From positions 4,712,001 to 4,776,000 of the forward strand of contig NZ_CP194041.2 in the NCBI RefSeq assembly GCF_050870875.2: a stretch of DNA of 64,000 nt, given 5' to 3'. Both the position numbers and the translations under genes were made by a program. This document shows positions 38,968-48,490 of the stretch, one piece after another. This stretch comes from Agarivorans sp050870875. GTDB taxonomy: Bacteria > Pseudomonadota > Gammaproteobacteria > Enterobacterales > Celerinatantimonadaceae. The notes under the pieces were generated by a model. That model was not told the origin of the DNA. It searched no databases and was given only the letters and a program-made list of their open reading frames with translations. The first letter of the stretch is position 1. The number at the start of each line of letters is the position of its first letter.

Positions 38968-40376
38968 GAGATTTCCAGACACTTCCCCCAATGTGGTGGC
39001 GGGGCTGCAAAACGCTCGGCGTTTTTCTGAGGATTAAAGGGTTGGCTTAAGATTTGATGCAGCGTTTGCAACTCCGAATAATCTCCAGCTTCGGCAGCTG
39101 TGATCGCTTGTTGCGCGAGATAATTACGCAATACATATAAAGGCACATGTTGTTGGATAGCCTCACAGCGCTGTGTTTCGTCTCGCTCCGCCTCGGCGCA
39201 GCGCGCCCGATAAGTCGCTAACCAAGCTTGCCAAGGTTCGCCCAGTAAAGCTGGCAACTCAGCCATCGGTTGGGCTAAACTGCGTAAACTGGAATGATAA
39301 TCCAAACCTTGCTGCGCCATTAAACTGAGCACACCGGAAAGCAAAGATTCGTCTTGATCTTGCCACTTTGACAAACCCAACTTATTGAGCATAAACATCT
39401 GATAATGTTGATTAATCACTCGCTGATAACGTAACCACAGAGCCTCACTTTGGTGACTGGGAACATAATCCGACAAGGCTTGAGCTAAACGCTGCAAGTT
39501 CCACAAGCCTACCGCAGGCTGCTGATCGAAGGCATAACGGCCATGATGATCACTGTGATTACAAATATGCCGCGGATTAAAATCATCCAGAAAACCGTAA
39601 GGACCATAATCGATGGTTAAACCCAAGATCGACATGTTATCGGTATTCATCACGCCATGACAAAAACCTTCAGCCTGCCATTTAGCGATCATTAGAGCAG
39701 TGCTATCAACCACCTGCTGCAACATCGCCAACACTGGATTAGACTGCTTTAAACAATCACTAAAATAATGCTCTAAACAAAAGTCGATCAGACGTTTGAG
39801 TAGGCCGGATTGCTGCTGATAATAAAGGTATTCAAAATGACCAAAGCGAATATGACTAGGCGCGAAGCGCAGCAACATAGCTTCTTTTTCCAAACGCTCT
39901 CGGCGCACTTCGCCTCCACCAACTCCGAGGCTTAGCGCTCGGGTGGTGGCGATCCCCAAGGCCGCCATGGCTTCACTGGCCAAAAACTCGCGGATACTGG
40001 AACGCAATACCGCTTTGCCATCACCTTGTCGTGAGAAAGGGGTTAAACCCGAGCCCTTCAGTTGCAGCTCCCAGTGCTCTCCCTGTGGCGTTTTCAATTC
40101 ACCCAATAATAAAGCGCGACCATCACCCAATTGTGGAGAATACCCCCCGAACTGATGGCCCGCATACACCGTAGAAACCGGGTCCATCCCGTCAACCAGT
40201 AATTGTCCTGCCGTTAATCCCAAACCCTGTTCACTAGCCATAAAGTTCGCATCCAAAGCTAACAACTGGCAACTCTGTTGACTAACGATCACCATCTCTG
40301 GCTCACTCAAAGCTGTTGGCTGTTGCTGATGGCATAGCTCGGGAAGCGCTTGGGCAAAGCGATTTACAAACTCCAT
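38955..40376 (-). CDS. selO: Protein AMPylase SelO
   Basis: SelO is a pseudokinase-fold enzyme that transfers AMP from ATP to protein Ser, Thr or Tyr residues and is linked to oxidative stress. The 473-residue sequence has VYAGHQFGGYSPQLGDGRALLLGE, LKGSGLTPFSRQGDGKAVLRSSIREFLASEAM and the active-site MNTDNMSILGLTIDYGPYGFLDDF. The C-terminus CLEISCSS keeps the conserved cysteine that is selenocysteine in some lineages. Length matches E. coli YdiU (478). Confidence 0.95.
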   Translation of the reverse strand: MEFVNRFAQALPELCHQQQPTALSEPEMVIVSQQSCQLLALDANFMASEQGLGLTAGQLLVDGMDPVSTVYAGHQFGGYSPQLGDGRALLLGELKTPQGEHWELQLKGSGLTPFSRQGDGKAVLRSSIREFLASEAMAALGIATTRALSLGVGGGEVRRERLEKEAMLLRFAPSHIRFGHFEYLYYQQQSGLLKRLIDFCLEHYFSDCLKQSNPVLAMLQQVVDSTALMIAKWQAEGFCHGVMNTDNMSILGLTIDYGPYGFLDDFNPRHICNHSDHHGRYAFDQQPAVGLWNLQRLAQALSDYVPSHQSEALWLRYQRVINQHYQMFMLNKLGLSKWQDQDESLLSGVLSLMAQQGLDYHSSLRSLAQPMAELPALLGEPWQAWLATYRARCAEAERDETQRCEAIQQHVPLYVLRNYLAQQAITAAEAGDYSELQTLHQILSQPFNPQKNAERFAAPPPHWGKCLEISCSS

Positions 40377-40406
40377 ATAGCTCCTTCTCTATGACTTTGC
40401 ACGGAC

Positions 40407-42194
40407 TTACCCCGGCTGGTATTGGCCAATCAGCGCTAAGAATTGATGGCCATAGCGCTCCAATTTTTTTAAGCCTACACCACTGATGCTTAACATCTCA
40501 TGCTGTGTCTGCGGCAGACGCTGGGCCATTTCGATCAAAGTCGCATCATTAAACACCACAAACGGCGGTACCGATTCTTGATCGGCTAAACGCTTTCTTA
40601 AATTACGTAACAAAGCGAACAAACGTTTATCATAAACCCCATAGGCCGCATTTTTTTTACTTTGTTTGGTGGTATTTAGGCGCGGAACCGCCAAAGATAA
40701 GCCTTGCTCCCCCTTTAAAAAGGGTCGAGCGGCTTCGGTCAATTGCAGTACCGAACTACGAGCAATATTTTGCTGTAACAAACCGAGATGGATCAATTGG
40801 CGCAAGACACTCATCCAATGTTCATGCCCAGACTGTTTACCAATCCCATGAGTCGAAAGCTTATCATGACCCTGCTCTAAAACACGTTGGCTCATGCTAC
40901 CACGTAACACTTCGATAACATAACCAATCCCAAAGCGCTGACCCAAACGATACACACAGGAAAGCGCCTTCTGCGCATCTTCTAAGCCATCATATTGTTT
41001 CGGCGGATCGAGACAAATATCGCAGTTACCACAAGGCTTGGCTAAGTACTCACCAAAATAATTGAGTAATACCTGGCGACGACAAGTTTGCGCCTCGGCA
41101 AAAGCCACAATAGCGTTAAACTTGTGACTCTCTACTCGGCGTTGCTGTTCATTGTCGTTTTCTTCAATCATCCGCCGCACCCAATTGGCATCAGCCGGAT
41201 CGTATAAAAACACCGCTTCAGCTTCGGTACCATCACGCCCCGCACGACCAGTTTCCTGATAATAAGCTTCAATATTACGTGGGATGTCGTAATGAAATAC
41301 ATAACGTACATTGGGCTTATCAATCCCCATACCAAAGGCAACCGTGGCCACCACGACTTCTAATTCGTCACGTTGGAATTGCTCTTGCACCAGCTGACGC
41401 TGCTCGATTGGCAAACCGGCATGATAAGCCGCACAACGCAAACCCTCAGCGCCGAGTTTGAGAGCCAACTCTTCCACCCGTTTGCGGCTACTACAGTAGA
41501 CAATGCCGCTGTCTTCTCGGCGACGTTTCACATAATCACTCAACTGCTGCCAGGGGCGATACTTTTCCTGCAAGGTATAACGAATATTCGGTCGGTCGAA
41601 GCTGGAAATATGCGTGAAAGCCTCAGTCAAATTCAAACGCTGCAAAATATCTAAACGAGTCGTATCGTCGGCGGTCGCGGTTAAAGCCACGATCGGCACA
41701 TTCGGAAAACTTTCCTTTAAGCAACCCAGCGCACTGTATTCCGGCCTAAAATCATGCCCCCATTGGGAAATACAATGGGCTTCATCGATGGCAAACATGG
41801 CTAAAGACCATTGCTGCAGGCGTTCGATGAAGTCACCATTAATCAAACGCTCGGGTGAAATATATAGTAGCTTCAACTCACCCTGTTGTAAGCGGCGATA
41901 AATCTCATATTGTTGCTCTCGGGCTAAACTGGAGTTTAGATAAGCCGCATTTACCCCATTGTGCAACAAGCTATCAACCTGATCCTTCATCAAGGAAATC
42001 AAAGGGGAAATCACCACGGTTAAACCCGGTTTCACTAAGGCAGGTATTTGATAACACAATGACTTACCACCACCGGTGGGCATAATAGCTAAGCAATCTC
42101 GATGATTCAGCAAACGCTCGATCACCGCCGCTTGTCCGGCTCTAAATTCGGCAAAACCAAACACATCTTGTAGAATTTTTTGAGCGCGTTGCAT
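40407..42194 (-). CDS. recQ: ATP-dependent DNA helicase RecQ
   Basis: This is a 3'-5' helicase of recombination and stalled-fork repair. The 595-residue protein has Walker A MPTGGGKSLCYQ, the DEAH box, QETGRAGRDG, the zinc-binding cysteines in CRRQVLLNYFGEYLAKPCGNCDIC, a winged helix and a C-terminal HRDC domain (about 520-590). It is divergent from the yigI gene, as in E. coli. Confidence 0.97.
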   Translation of the reverse strand: MQRAQKILQDVFGFAEFRAGQAAVIERLLNHRDCLAIMPTGGGKSLCYQIPALVKPGLTVVISPLISLMKDQVDSLLHNGVNAAYLNSSLAREQQYEIYRRLQQGELKLLYISPERLINGDFIERLQQWSLAMFAIDEAHCISQWGHDFRPEYSALGCLKESFPNVPIVALTATADDTTRLDILQRLNLTEAFTHISSFDRPNIRYTLQEKYRPWQQLSDYVKRRREDSGIVYCSSRKRVEELALKLGAEGLRCAAYHAGLPIEQRQLVQEQFQRDELEVVVATVAFGMGIDKPNVRYVFHYDIPRNIEAYYQETGRAGRDGTEAEAVFLYDPADANWVRRMIEENDNEQQRRVESHKFNAIVAFAEAQTCRRQVLLNYFGEYLAKPCGNCDICLDPPKQYDGLEDAQKALSCVYRLGQRFGIGYVIEVLRGSMSQRVLEQGHDKLSTHGIGKQSGHEHWMSVLRQLIHLGLLQQNIARSSVLQLTEAARPFLKGEQGLSLAVPRLNTTKQSKKNAAYGVYDKRLFALLRNLRKRLADQESVPPFVVFNDATLIEMAQRLPQTQHEMLSISGVGLKKLERYGHQFLALIGQYQPG

Positions 42195-42336
42195 GAAAGG
42201 TAAGGATCCCTAAATTCAGTCGAGAAACAATCAGTCGGTCATTGTAATCAAGCCTAAGGGTCTTGTCTTGGTTTGCCTTTATTCTTTTAAAGCTTTACAG
42301 TATTCAAACGTGCGTTTAAATTCTCTAGGACGGATC

Positions 42337-42801
42337 ATGAGCAGCTCTCGACAACATAAATGGCGACAAGCGATAGCCGACACTTTCATCAATCGGATGC
42401 CATTTAATCAACTGCTTGGAATTGAATTACTCGAATACAGCGCCACTGGCGTGAAACTTAAATTACCCATGTCCCCCAAATTGGTCGGTAATCCCATTCA
42501 TGGCATTTTACATGGCGGGGTCACCGCGACTATTTTAGATGTTGCCGGAGGAATGACGGCTGCGGCTGCAGCACTGGAACGTCTCGCCGACTTAAGCAGT
42601 CAACAACTCTCGGAGCAACTAAGTAAAACCGGCACCATCGATCTGCGCATCGATTACCTACGTCCTGGTGTCGGCGAACTATTTTACGCCTCGGCAGAAG
42701 TGATCCGCTCAGGGAATAAAGTCACTGTCACCCGTATGGAATTACATAATCAACTCGGCACCCATATCGCCTTTGGTACTGGCACCTATATGGTTGGTTA
42801 A
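42337..42801 (+). CDS. yigI: YigI-type hotdog thioesterase
   Basis: This is a 154-residue hotdog-fold protein with the PaaI/YigI pattern GNPIHGILHGGVTATILDVAGGMTAA (about residues 49-74) and the IDLRIDYLRPG segment. E. coli YigI is a medium- and long-chain acyl-CoA thioesterase. The ATG at 42337 with an upstream TAGGA fits the E. coli length of 155; an in-frame upstream start at 42268 is not supported. Confidence 0.88.
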   Translation: MSSSRQHKWRQAIADTFINRMPFNQLLGIELLEYSATGVKLKLPMSPKLVGNPIHGILHGGVTATILDVAGGMTAAAAALERLADLSSQQLSEQLSKTGTIDLRIDYLRPGVGELFYASAEVIRSGNKVTVTRMELHNQLGTHIAFGTGTYMVG

Positions 42802-43038
42802 ATAAAGAAAACACTCTAAGAAACTGATATTCCGATTTCGGTGAGCGGTAGTTGTTCTGTTCACCCTACGCGATAGTGTCACTGTGATTACACGGCTTTT
42901 ATTTCCACCAAGATTAATCGATAAAAATTCACCGCCATTACAAAATATTGATAATTATTCAGTTCACTTCGCTGAATTTTCTCAGTTGGAGCTATACTGT
43001 AACTAAGGATAGACTTCATAAGGTGGGCTAGAATAGCG

Positions 43039-43650
43039 ATGAGTGCGGTAAGTTGTTCTCCAAAGTTGATCACTTTACTGGAAGCTGTTTTACAAACAGC
43101 ACTGCAGCAGGCCCGCACGCTCAATATTGATGACTTAGCACAATGGAGCGAGCATGAGCTAAATGGCTATGGTGATTTCGCTCATTTCCCTGATTACCGC
43201 ATCGTAGAATGCAAACAATTTGGCATATTCGAAAAAGCGCAACAAAGCTTACAACACTTTGAACAGATCCATGACGACTGTCTGAATGAACGGGATCGCT
43301 GTCGATTACGCTATTTACACATTCAACCAGCACTCAGCCAGTGTTTAAACAATCAAGAAGAAACCCAGCGAGCTTGGCCAACTCTGATACTCGCGAATTA
43401 TGCGGAAGGCATTATCCCTGGTTACCGTTGTGTAAGAGCTTGGCAAAGCTATCACAAGCCCTTACAGGAGCGGCTGATCAATGGTGTCCTCGGCCATTTG
43501 TTGCACCTAATCCAATTGAGCGACTGTCCTGAACAAAAACCACTGTTAAATGAGATTAAACAATTATGTGAACAAGAGAATAACTTACGAGATACATGGC
43601 AAAAATTGTATACCGACTGCCACGCACCTTCGACAATACAAGGCGATTAA
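43039..43650 (+). CDS. AbiTii-domain-like protein
   Basis: The 203-residue cytoplasmic protein has an N-terminal segment (about 8-65) that resembles the AbiTii domain: a leading helix, then LNIDDLAQWSEHELNGYGDFAHFPDYRIVECKQFG, where the W-x3-ELNGY and PDYR pattern is the hallmark. AbiTii was named after a lactococcal abortive-infection protein. The remainder is helical with several Cys, Gln and Leu residues and no recognised toxin or nuclease motif. It is alone between yigI and rarD, a backbone position where no defence gene is expected. Function unknown; domain call from pattern memory. Confidence 0.6.
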   Translation: MSAVSCSPKLITLLEAVLQTALQQARTLNIDDLAQWSEHELNGYGDFAHFPDYRIVECKQFGIFEKAQQSLQHFEQIHDDCLNERDRCRLRYLHIQPALSQCLNNQEETQRAWPTLILANYAEGIIPGYRCVRAWQSYHKPLQERLINGVLGHLLHLIQLSDCPEQKPLLNEIKQLCEQENNLRDTWQKLYTDCHAPSTIQGD

Positions 43651-43742
43651 ATGACTGAATGCAAAAGCTACCATTGAAAATATGGTGACCAACCTAAGCC
43701 CCTGCTACACTAACTTGCCTTTTCTCTTGTTTACCTAATTTT

Positions 43743-44639
43743 ATGCCAATTCAATCCACTAAACATGGTGTTATGTTTGCGCTTGGCGCTTACATCATGT
43801 GGGGCATTGCACCCGTCTATTTTAAGAGCCTTACCGAAGTACCCGCCTACGAAATCTTAGCTCATCGGATTATTTGGTCTTGCCTATTTGTCGCCTTATT
43901 GCTCACTTTTAGTAAGCAGTGGCGGGCAGTAAGAGCAGTACTCAAACATCCTAAACAGCTTTCGGTCTTAGCACTCACTTCGCTGTTAATTGGCGGAAAC
44001 TGGCTAATTTTCATTTGGTCGATCAATAATAATCGGATGTTAGATGCAAGCTTGGGCTATTACATTAACCCGCTATTTAATGTGCTGCTGGGCATGCTAT
44101 TTTTGGGCGAGCGTTTTCGCAGCGCTCAGTGGGTGGCGATCGTATTGGCACTCATTGGGGTGTTGATCCAGCTGCTGAGTTACGGCTCACTACCGTGGAT
44201 AGCATTGAGCCTTGCCATAAGCTTTAGTATTTATGGCTTATTACGTAAACAAATTAACCTAGCAGCACTGCCGGGTCTGTTTGTCGAAACTTTGTGGTTA
44301 GTGCCGTTGGCACTGACTTACTTATTTATTCTTGCTGACTCCAGCACGAGCCATTTTACCAACAACAGCAGCACACTAAATGTGCTGTTACTCAGCGCAG
44401 GTGTGGTCACCACCCTACCACTACTGTGCTTTGTGGCAGCCGCGACTCGGCTGCGCTTATCCACCATCGGCTTCTTTCAGTATATCGGTCCCTCATTGAT
44501 GTTTATCCTAGCGACCAGTATTTATGAGGAACCATTAGAACCGATGAAACTATTAACTTTTAGCTTTATTTGGCTAGGTTTAGCAATTTTCACTTGGGAC
44601 GCATTGCGCCAACGCCGTAAACCCAAAACGGCCACTTAG
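43743..44639 (+). CDS. rarD: EamA-family transporter RarD
   Basis: This is a 298-residue inner-membrane protein with ten predicted helices of the drug/metabolite transporter superfamily. RarD hallmarks are GAYIMWGIAPVYFKSL near the N-terminus, EILAHRIIWS, NWLIFIWSINNNRMLDASLGYYINPLFNVLLGMLFLGER and QYIGPSLMFI. The substrate is not established in E. coli. It converges with uvrD. Confidence 0.92.
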   Translation: MPIQSTKHGVMFALGAYIMWGIAPVYFKSLTEVPAYEILAHRIIWSCLFVALLLTFSKQWRAVRAVLKHPKQLSVLALTSLLIGGNWLIFIWSINNNRMLDASLGYYINPLFNVLLGMLFLGERFRSAQWVAIVLALIGVLIQLLSYGSLPWIALSLAISFSIYGLLRKQINLAALPGLFVETLWLVPLALTYLFILADSSTSHFTNNSSTLNVLLLSAGVVTTLPLLCFVAAATRLRLSTIGFFQYIGPSLMFILATSIYEEPLEPMKLLTFSFIWLGLAIFTWDALRQRRKPKTAT

Positions 44640-44658
44640 CTTGTTTTTAAAGCAGCGA

Positions 44659-46833
44659 CTAAATGGCCTCCAACCTTGCATAGGCTAATACTAACCACTT
44701 CGCCCCGGCTTCTTCAAACTGCACCTGAACCCGGCTCTGTTGCCCAGAACCTTCGTAATTTAGCACGATGCCAGCACCAAATTTAGGGTGGGAAACTCGC
44801 TGACCAAGGTTAAAGCCACTGTCATCAAACGCCGCTTGCTGTAACTGATGAGAAAAACGCCCTTGCGGCACGGGTCGACTCACGGCGGTATTTAAACGCA
44901 CCTCATCAACACAATCACCCGGCAGCTCACGCAAGAATCGCGACGGTGGATGGAACACCTCTTTCCCCCATAGCCGACGACTTTCGGCATGACAAAGATA
45001 GAGTTTGACCATGGCCCGAGTCATCCCAACATAACAAAGCCGTCGTTCTTCTTCGAGACGCCCCGACTCTTCAGCCGATTGCTGGCTAGGAAACATGCCT
45101 TCTTCCATTCCCACTAAAAACACCATGGGAAACTCTAAGCCCTTAGCGCTATGCAGTGTCATTAGCTGCACCGCCGCTTCGTCGGCCTCGGCCTGATTAT
45201 CACCAGCCTCTAGTGCTGCATGCGACAAAAATGCCACCAATGGAGAAAGATCTTGGTCAGCTTCCATCTGAGTAAATTGCTGAGTCGCGGTCACCAGTTC
45301 GTCTAAGTTTTCGACCCGTGCTTGGGCCTTTTCGCCTTTCTCCGCTTGATACATCGCCAACAAACCGGAGCCTTTGATCACATAGTTGGTTTGCTCGCTC
45401 AACAACATTTCTTGGGTTTGCAGCTTGAGTTGCTCCAACAATTGAACAAATTGTTTCACTGCATTCGCCGCTCTGCCCGACAGCGCGTTTTGTTGCAAAC
45501 AATAATCCACCGCTTGCCATAAACTCAACTGCTGTTCCCGAGCAGCCTGACGCAATAACTCGATGGTACGCTGGCCAATGCCACGGGTCGGCGTATTTAC
45601 GACCCGCTCAAAGGAGGCGTCATCATGAGGGTTACTGAGTAAACGTAAATAAGCCAGCGCATCCTTAATTTCCTGACGTTCGAAGAAGCGTAAACCACCA
45701 TAAATCCGGTAAGCTAAGCGCTCCTGCATTAAGGCATCTTCAAGTACCCGAGACTGGGCATTATTACGATATAAAATCGCACAGTCAGATAAACTGACGC
45801 CATGTTCTTCGACGCGCTGCTGGATCCGAGCCACCACAAAACGAGCTTCATCAATATCGTTGAAGGCGGTATAGATGGAGATCAGTTCGCCTTCTTTATC
45901 TTCGGTCCACAGACTCTTGCCCATCCGTCCCTGATTGTTTTCAATCAGTTGATTCGAAGCTTTCAGAATATTGGCGCTACTACGATAGTTTTGTTCCAAA
46001 CGTATGGTATTAACTTGCGGCACTTCCATTTCGAAACGCTGAATATTTTCAATCTTCGCTCCGCGCCAACCATAAATCGATTGATCATCATCCCCCACAA
46101 TAGTGATGTGATTGGCATCGGTGACTAACAGCCGTAACCAAGCGTATTGTATGGTGTTGGTATCTTGGAATTCGTCCACCAAGATATGCCGGAAGCGCTG
46201 CTGATAGTGCTGTAAGATATGCGGTTGTTTCAACCATAACTCATGAGCACGCAACAAGAGCTCGGCAAAATCGACTAAACCCGAGCGATCACAGGCCTGC
46301 TGATAGGCCTTATAGATTTCAAGATATTGACGCTCAATGGGATTATGACTGTAATCCACATGCTCGGGGCGCTGCCCCTCATCTTTACGTCCGTTGATAT
46401 ACCATTGAATTTGCTTGGCTGGCCATTGTTTTTCATCTAAGTTCATCGCTTTAATCAAGCGCCGCAATAAACGGTATTGATCATCAGAATCGATGATTTG
46501 AAAATCGTCAGGCAAATTTGCATCACGATAATGAGCACGTAACAAGCGGTGTGCCAAGGAATGAAAGGTTCCCAACCACATACCTTGGAAGCGACTGCCC
46601 ACCAGACTCTCCACCCGCGAACGCATTTCAGCTGCCGCCTTATTGGTAAAAGTTACCGATAGAATAGACAAAGGAGATACATTCTCGACCTGCATCAGCC
46701 AGGCAATGCGATGCACCAATACACGAGTCTTACCGCTGCCAGCGCCTGCCAGAATTAGCATATTACTTGGGGCAGCAGCGACGGCTTCGCGCTGCTTATC
46801 ATTGAGGCCGTCTAACAGCTCAGAAATATCCAT
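44659..46833 (-). CDS. uvrD: DNA helicase II
   Basis: UvrD unwinds DNA in nucleotide-excision and mismatch repair. The 724-residue protein has Walker A GAGSGKTRVL at about 30-39, DEFQDTN, the GDDDQSIYGWRGA motif III, LEQNYRS, TLHSAKGLEFPMVFLVG and a C-terminal Tudor-like tail (FNLGQRVSHPKFGAG). A perfect SOS box lies just upstream, as in E. coli where LexA regulates this gene. Confidence 0.97.
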   Translation of the reverse strand: MDISELLDGLNDKQREAVAAAPSNMLILAGAGSGKTRVLVHRIAWLMQVENVSPLSILSVTFTNKAAAEMRSRVESLVGSRFQGMWLGTFHSLAHRLLRAHYRDANLPDDFQIIDSDDQYRLLRRLIKAMNLDEKQWPAKQIQWYINGRKDEGQRPEHVDYSHNPIERQYLEIYKAYQQACDRSGLVDFAELLLRAHELWLKQPHILQHYQQRFRHILVDEFQDTNTIQYAWLRLLVTDANHITIVGDDDQSIYGWRGAKIENIQRFEMEVPQVNTIRLEQNYRSSANILKASNQLIENNQGRMGKSLWTEDKEGELISIYTAFNDIDEARFVVARIQQRVEEHGVSLSDCAILYRNNAQSRVLEDALMQERLAYRIYGGLRFFERQEIKDALAYLRLLSNPHDDASFERVVNTPTRGIGQRTIELLRQAAREQQLSLWQAVDYCLQQNALSGRAANAVKQFVQLLEQLKLQTQEMLLSEQTNYVIKGSGLLAMYQAEKGEKAQARVENLDELVTATQQFTQMEADQDLSPLVAFLSHAALEAGDNQAEADEAAVQLMTLHSAKGLEFPMVFLVGMEEGMFPSQQSAEESGRLEEERRLCYVGMTRAMVKLYLCHAESRRLWGKEVFHPPSRFLRELPGDCVDEVRLNTAVSRPVPQGRFSHQLQQAAFDDSGFNLGQRVSHPKFGAGIVLNYEGSGQQSRVQVQFEEAGAKWLVLAYARLEAI

Positions 46834-46851
46834 GGTGCTCTCTTTAGGGGG

Positions 46852-46880
46852 AAAAACACCTGTATATTATAACAGGTGTT
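46852..46880 (-). terminator. Hairpin at the end of yigB, coincident with the SOS box
   Basis: AACACCTGT (46855-46863) and ACAGGTGTT (46872-46880) form a 9-bp stem followed on the minus strand by five T residues. It has the form of an intrinsic terminator for the upstream dapF-xerC-yigB transcript while containing the LexA box. Confidence 0.6.
46860..46875 (-). promoter_or_regulatory. LexA (SOS) box for uvrD
   Basis: CTGT-ATATTATA-ACAG matches the LexA consensus CTGT-N8-ACAG exactly, 27 bases before the uvrD start. It overlaps the stop codon of yigB (46867-46869). Confidence 0.85.
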
Positions 46881-47574
46881 GCAGTTGTGCCAGTTGGCTT
46901 ACCTCGATATCCGGTAAAGTACTCAATCGGCTTGATGCTTGACCCGCTTGATTGAGCCAAATCGAACGATAACCAGCCTGTACTGCGCCAACAACATCGG
47001 TGACAGCATGATCACCCACATGGGCAATTTGGCTCGGCTTGAGTTGTAAAAGCTGACTCGCGCGCTGATACATATCCAATGCAGGTTTGGCTCGAAGGCC
47101 TGAGCCCGCTTTCAGGGTCACTTCAAATACCGCCGCTAAACCAATCCGCTCGATATCAACATTTCCATTGGTGATAGCCACTAAGCGGTAACGTTTAGCC
47201 AAACGCTGCAATAAAACAAGATTGTCATGCGGTACCACAAAATCACTGCGCACCGCTAAAAACTGCTGAAAAATTTGTTCACTTAACAACTCGGCCTCCC
47301 TCAAACTGAGTCCGTGCTCCTGAAAAGCCAAGCATAACCAAGCTTTACGGCAAGCGCTGACATCTTCCATTAAGTGAGGCGCGTCTTTTAGCACCCGGCG
47401 CCTGTATTGCTGCCATTGGCCCGTCGTTAAATGAGCCGTGGCATGAACCTGCGCTTTAAGATAAGCCATCAACCATTGTTCAGCGCGTTGGATATGCGGC
47501 CCATTGAGATAAAGTGTATCGTCCAGATCGAAAGACAAGGCCTGAACAGGGGACCAACTACGGTAAAAAATCAT
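46867..47574 (-). CDS. yigB: HAD-family phosphatase YigB
   Basis: This is a haloacid-dehalogenase-like phosphatase; the E. coli counterpart dephosphorylates 5-amino-6-ribitylamino-uracil phosphate in riboflavin synthesis, among other substrates. The 235-residue protein has motif I SFDLDDTLY, motif II VAITNGN, the lysine in AKPALDMYQRA and motif III HVGDHAVTDVVGA. It is the last gene of the dapF-DUF484-xerC-yigB group. Confidence 0.93.
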   Translation of the reverse strand: MIFYRSWSPVQALSFDLDDTLYLNGPHIQRAEQWLMAYLKAQVHATAHLTTGQWQQYRRRVLKDAPHLMEDVSACRKAWLCLAFQEHGLSLREAELLSEQIFQQFLAVRSDFVVPHDNLVLLQRLAKRYRLVAITNGNVDIERIGLAAVFEVTLKAGSGLRAKPALDMYQRASQLLQLKPSQIAHVGDHAVTDVVGAVQAGYRSIWLNQAGQASSRLSTLPDIEVSQLAQLQHLL

Positions 47575-47588
47575 CGCCTCTCTCTCAC

Positions 47589-48482
47589 TTAAGATTTGCG
47601 TTTGGCGCGAGGGTGAGCGGCATCATAACTACTCGCTAAATGAGCAAAGTCCAAATGAGTATACACTTGGGTGGTGGACAAATTGGCATGGCCCAGCAAC
47701 TCTTGAACCACTCTTAAATCACCGCTGCTTTCTAATAAATGCGTCGCGAAGGAATGGCGTAACTTATGCGGATGGAGGGTACTGCTTAACTGCATTTGTT
47801 GCGCCCAATGCTGCAAACGCTTTTGTACTGTACGATGCCCAATCCGTTGTTGACGAACACTCACAAACAAAGCCGGCTCTTCTTCATCCATGACCAACAA
47901 GCGCCGTTGACGTAACCACTGTTTCAGTGCCTGCTCGGCCTTGCCACCAAAAGGCACTAAGCGCTGTTTATTGCCCTTGCCCGTCACGAATAGCTGGCGT
48001 TGCTTAAAATCAACGTCGCCAATGTTTAAATTAACTAATTCGGCCAAACGGATCCCGCTCGCATAGAGCAGTTCCATCATCGCCAAATCGCGACAACTGA
48101 CCAAATCGTCGCCTTTCATCGATAATAGTTGAGTGAGCGAATCCACATCGAGGTTTTTCGGTAAGGGCTTCCCCTGTTTCGGCGCAGAGATACCAACCAC
48201 CGGATTCAAATCGACTTTATGTTGCTGTAAGAGGTAGTGAAAGAAGCTACGCAAGGCCGATAGTTTATTGGCCATAGAACGTGCGGAAAGACCAGAGGAC
48301 TTCAATTTCAGTAAAACAGCACGAATAATTTTACCATCCACCGTTTGCCACGAGGGACAACCCAAATTTTGTATCAATTTAAGCTGCTGCAGTAGACTAC
48401 GCTGATAACTACTAATAGTCGCAGGGCTATAGCGGCGCTCCACCTCAAGATGGCGAAGAAAAGCGCTGATATCATCCTGCAT
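47589..48482 (-). CDS. xerC: Tyrosine recombinase XerC
   Basis: XerC acts with XerD at dif to resolve chromosome dimers. The 297-residue protein has the N-terminal SAM-like domain (about 1-100) and the catalytic domain with Arg in ASGIRLAEL, Lys in GKGNKQR, HKLRHSFATHLL, and GHANLSTTQVYTH carrying the nucleophilic tyrosine. The ATG at 48482 gives the family start MQDDISAFLRHLEVERRYS; the longer open frame overlaps the DUF484 gene and is unlikely. This is the housekeeping copy, not a mobile-element integrase. Confidence 0.95.
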   Translation of the reverse strand: MQDDISAFLRHLEVERRYSPATISSYQRSLLQQLKLIQNLGCPSWQTVDGKIIRAVLLKLKSSGLSARSMANKLSALRSFFHYLLQQHKVDLNPVVGISAPKQGKPLPKNLDVDSLTQLLSMKGDDLVSCRDLAMMELLYASGIRLAELVNLNIGDVDFKQRQLFVTGKGNKQRLVPFGGKAEQALKQWLRQRRLLVMDEEEPALFVSVRQQRIGHRTVQKRLQHWAQQMQLSSTLHPHKLRHSFATHLLESSGDLRVVQELLGHANLSTTQVYTHLDFAHLASSYDAAHPRAKRKS

Positions 48483-48490
48483 ATCGATAC

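Noticed and set aside
42888..43124. 78-codon minus-strand frame opposite the AbiTii-like gene
   Set aside because: A shadow frame overlapping a better-supported gene, without ribosome site.
47589..48482. Tyrosine recombinase as a mobile-element marker
   Set aside because: Sequence and the dapF-DUF484-xerC-yigB context identify it as housekeeping XerC; no attachment repeats or cargo genes are nearby.
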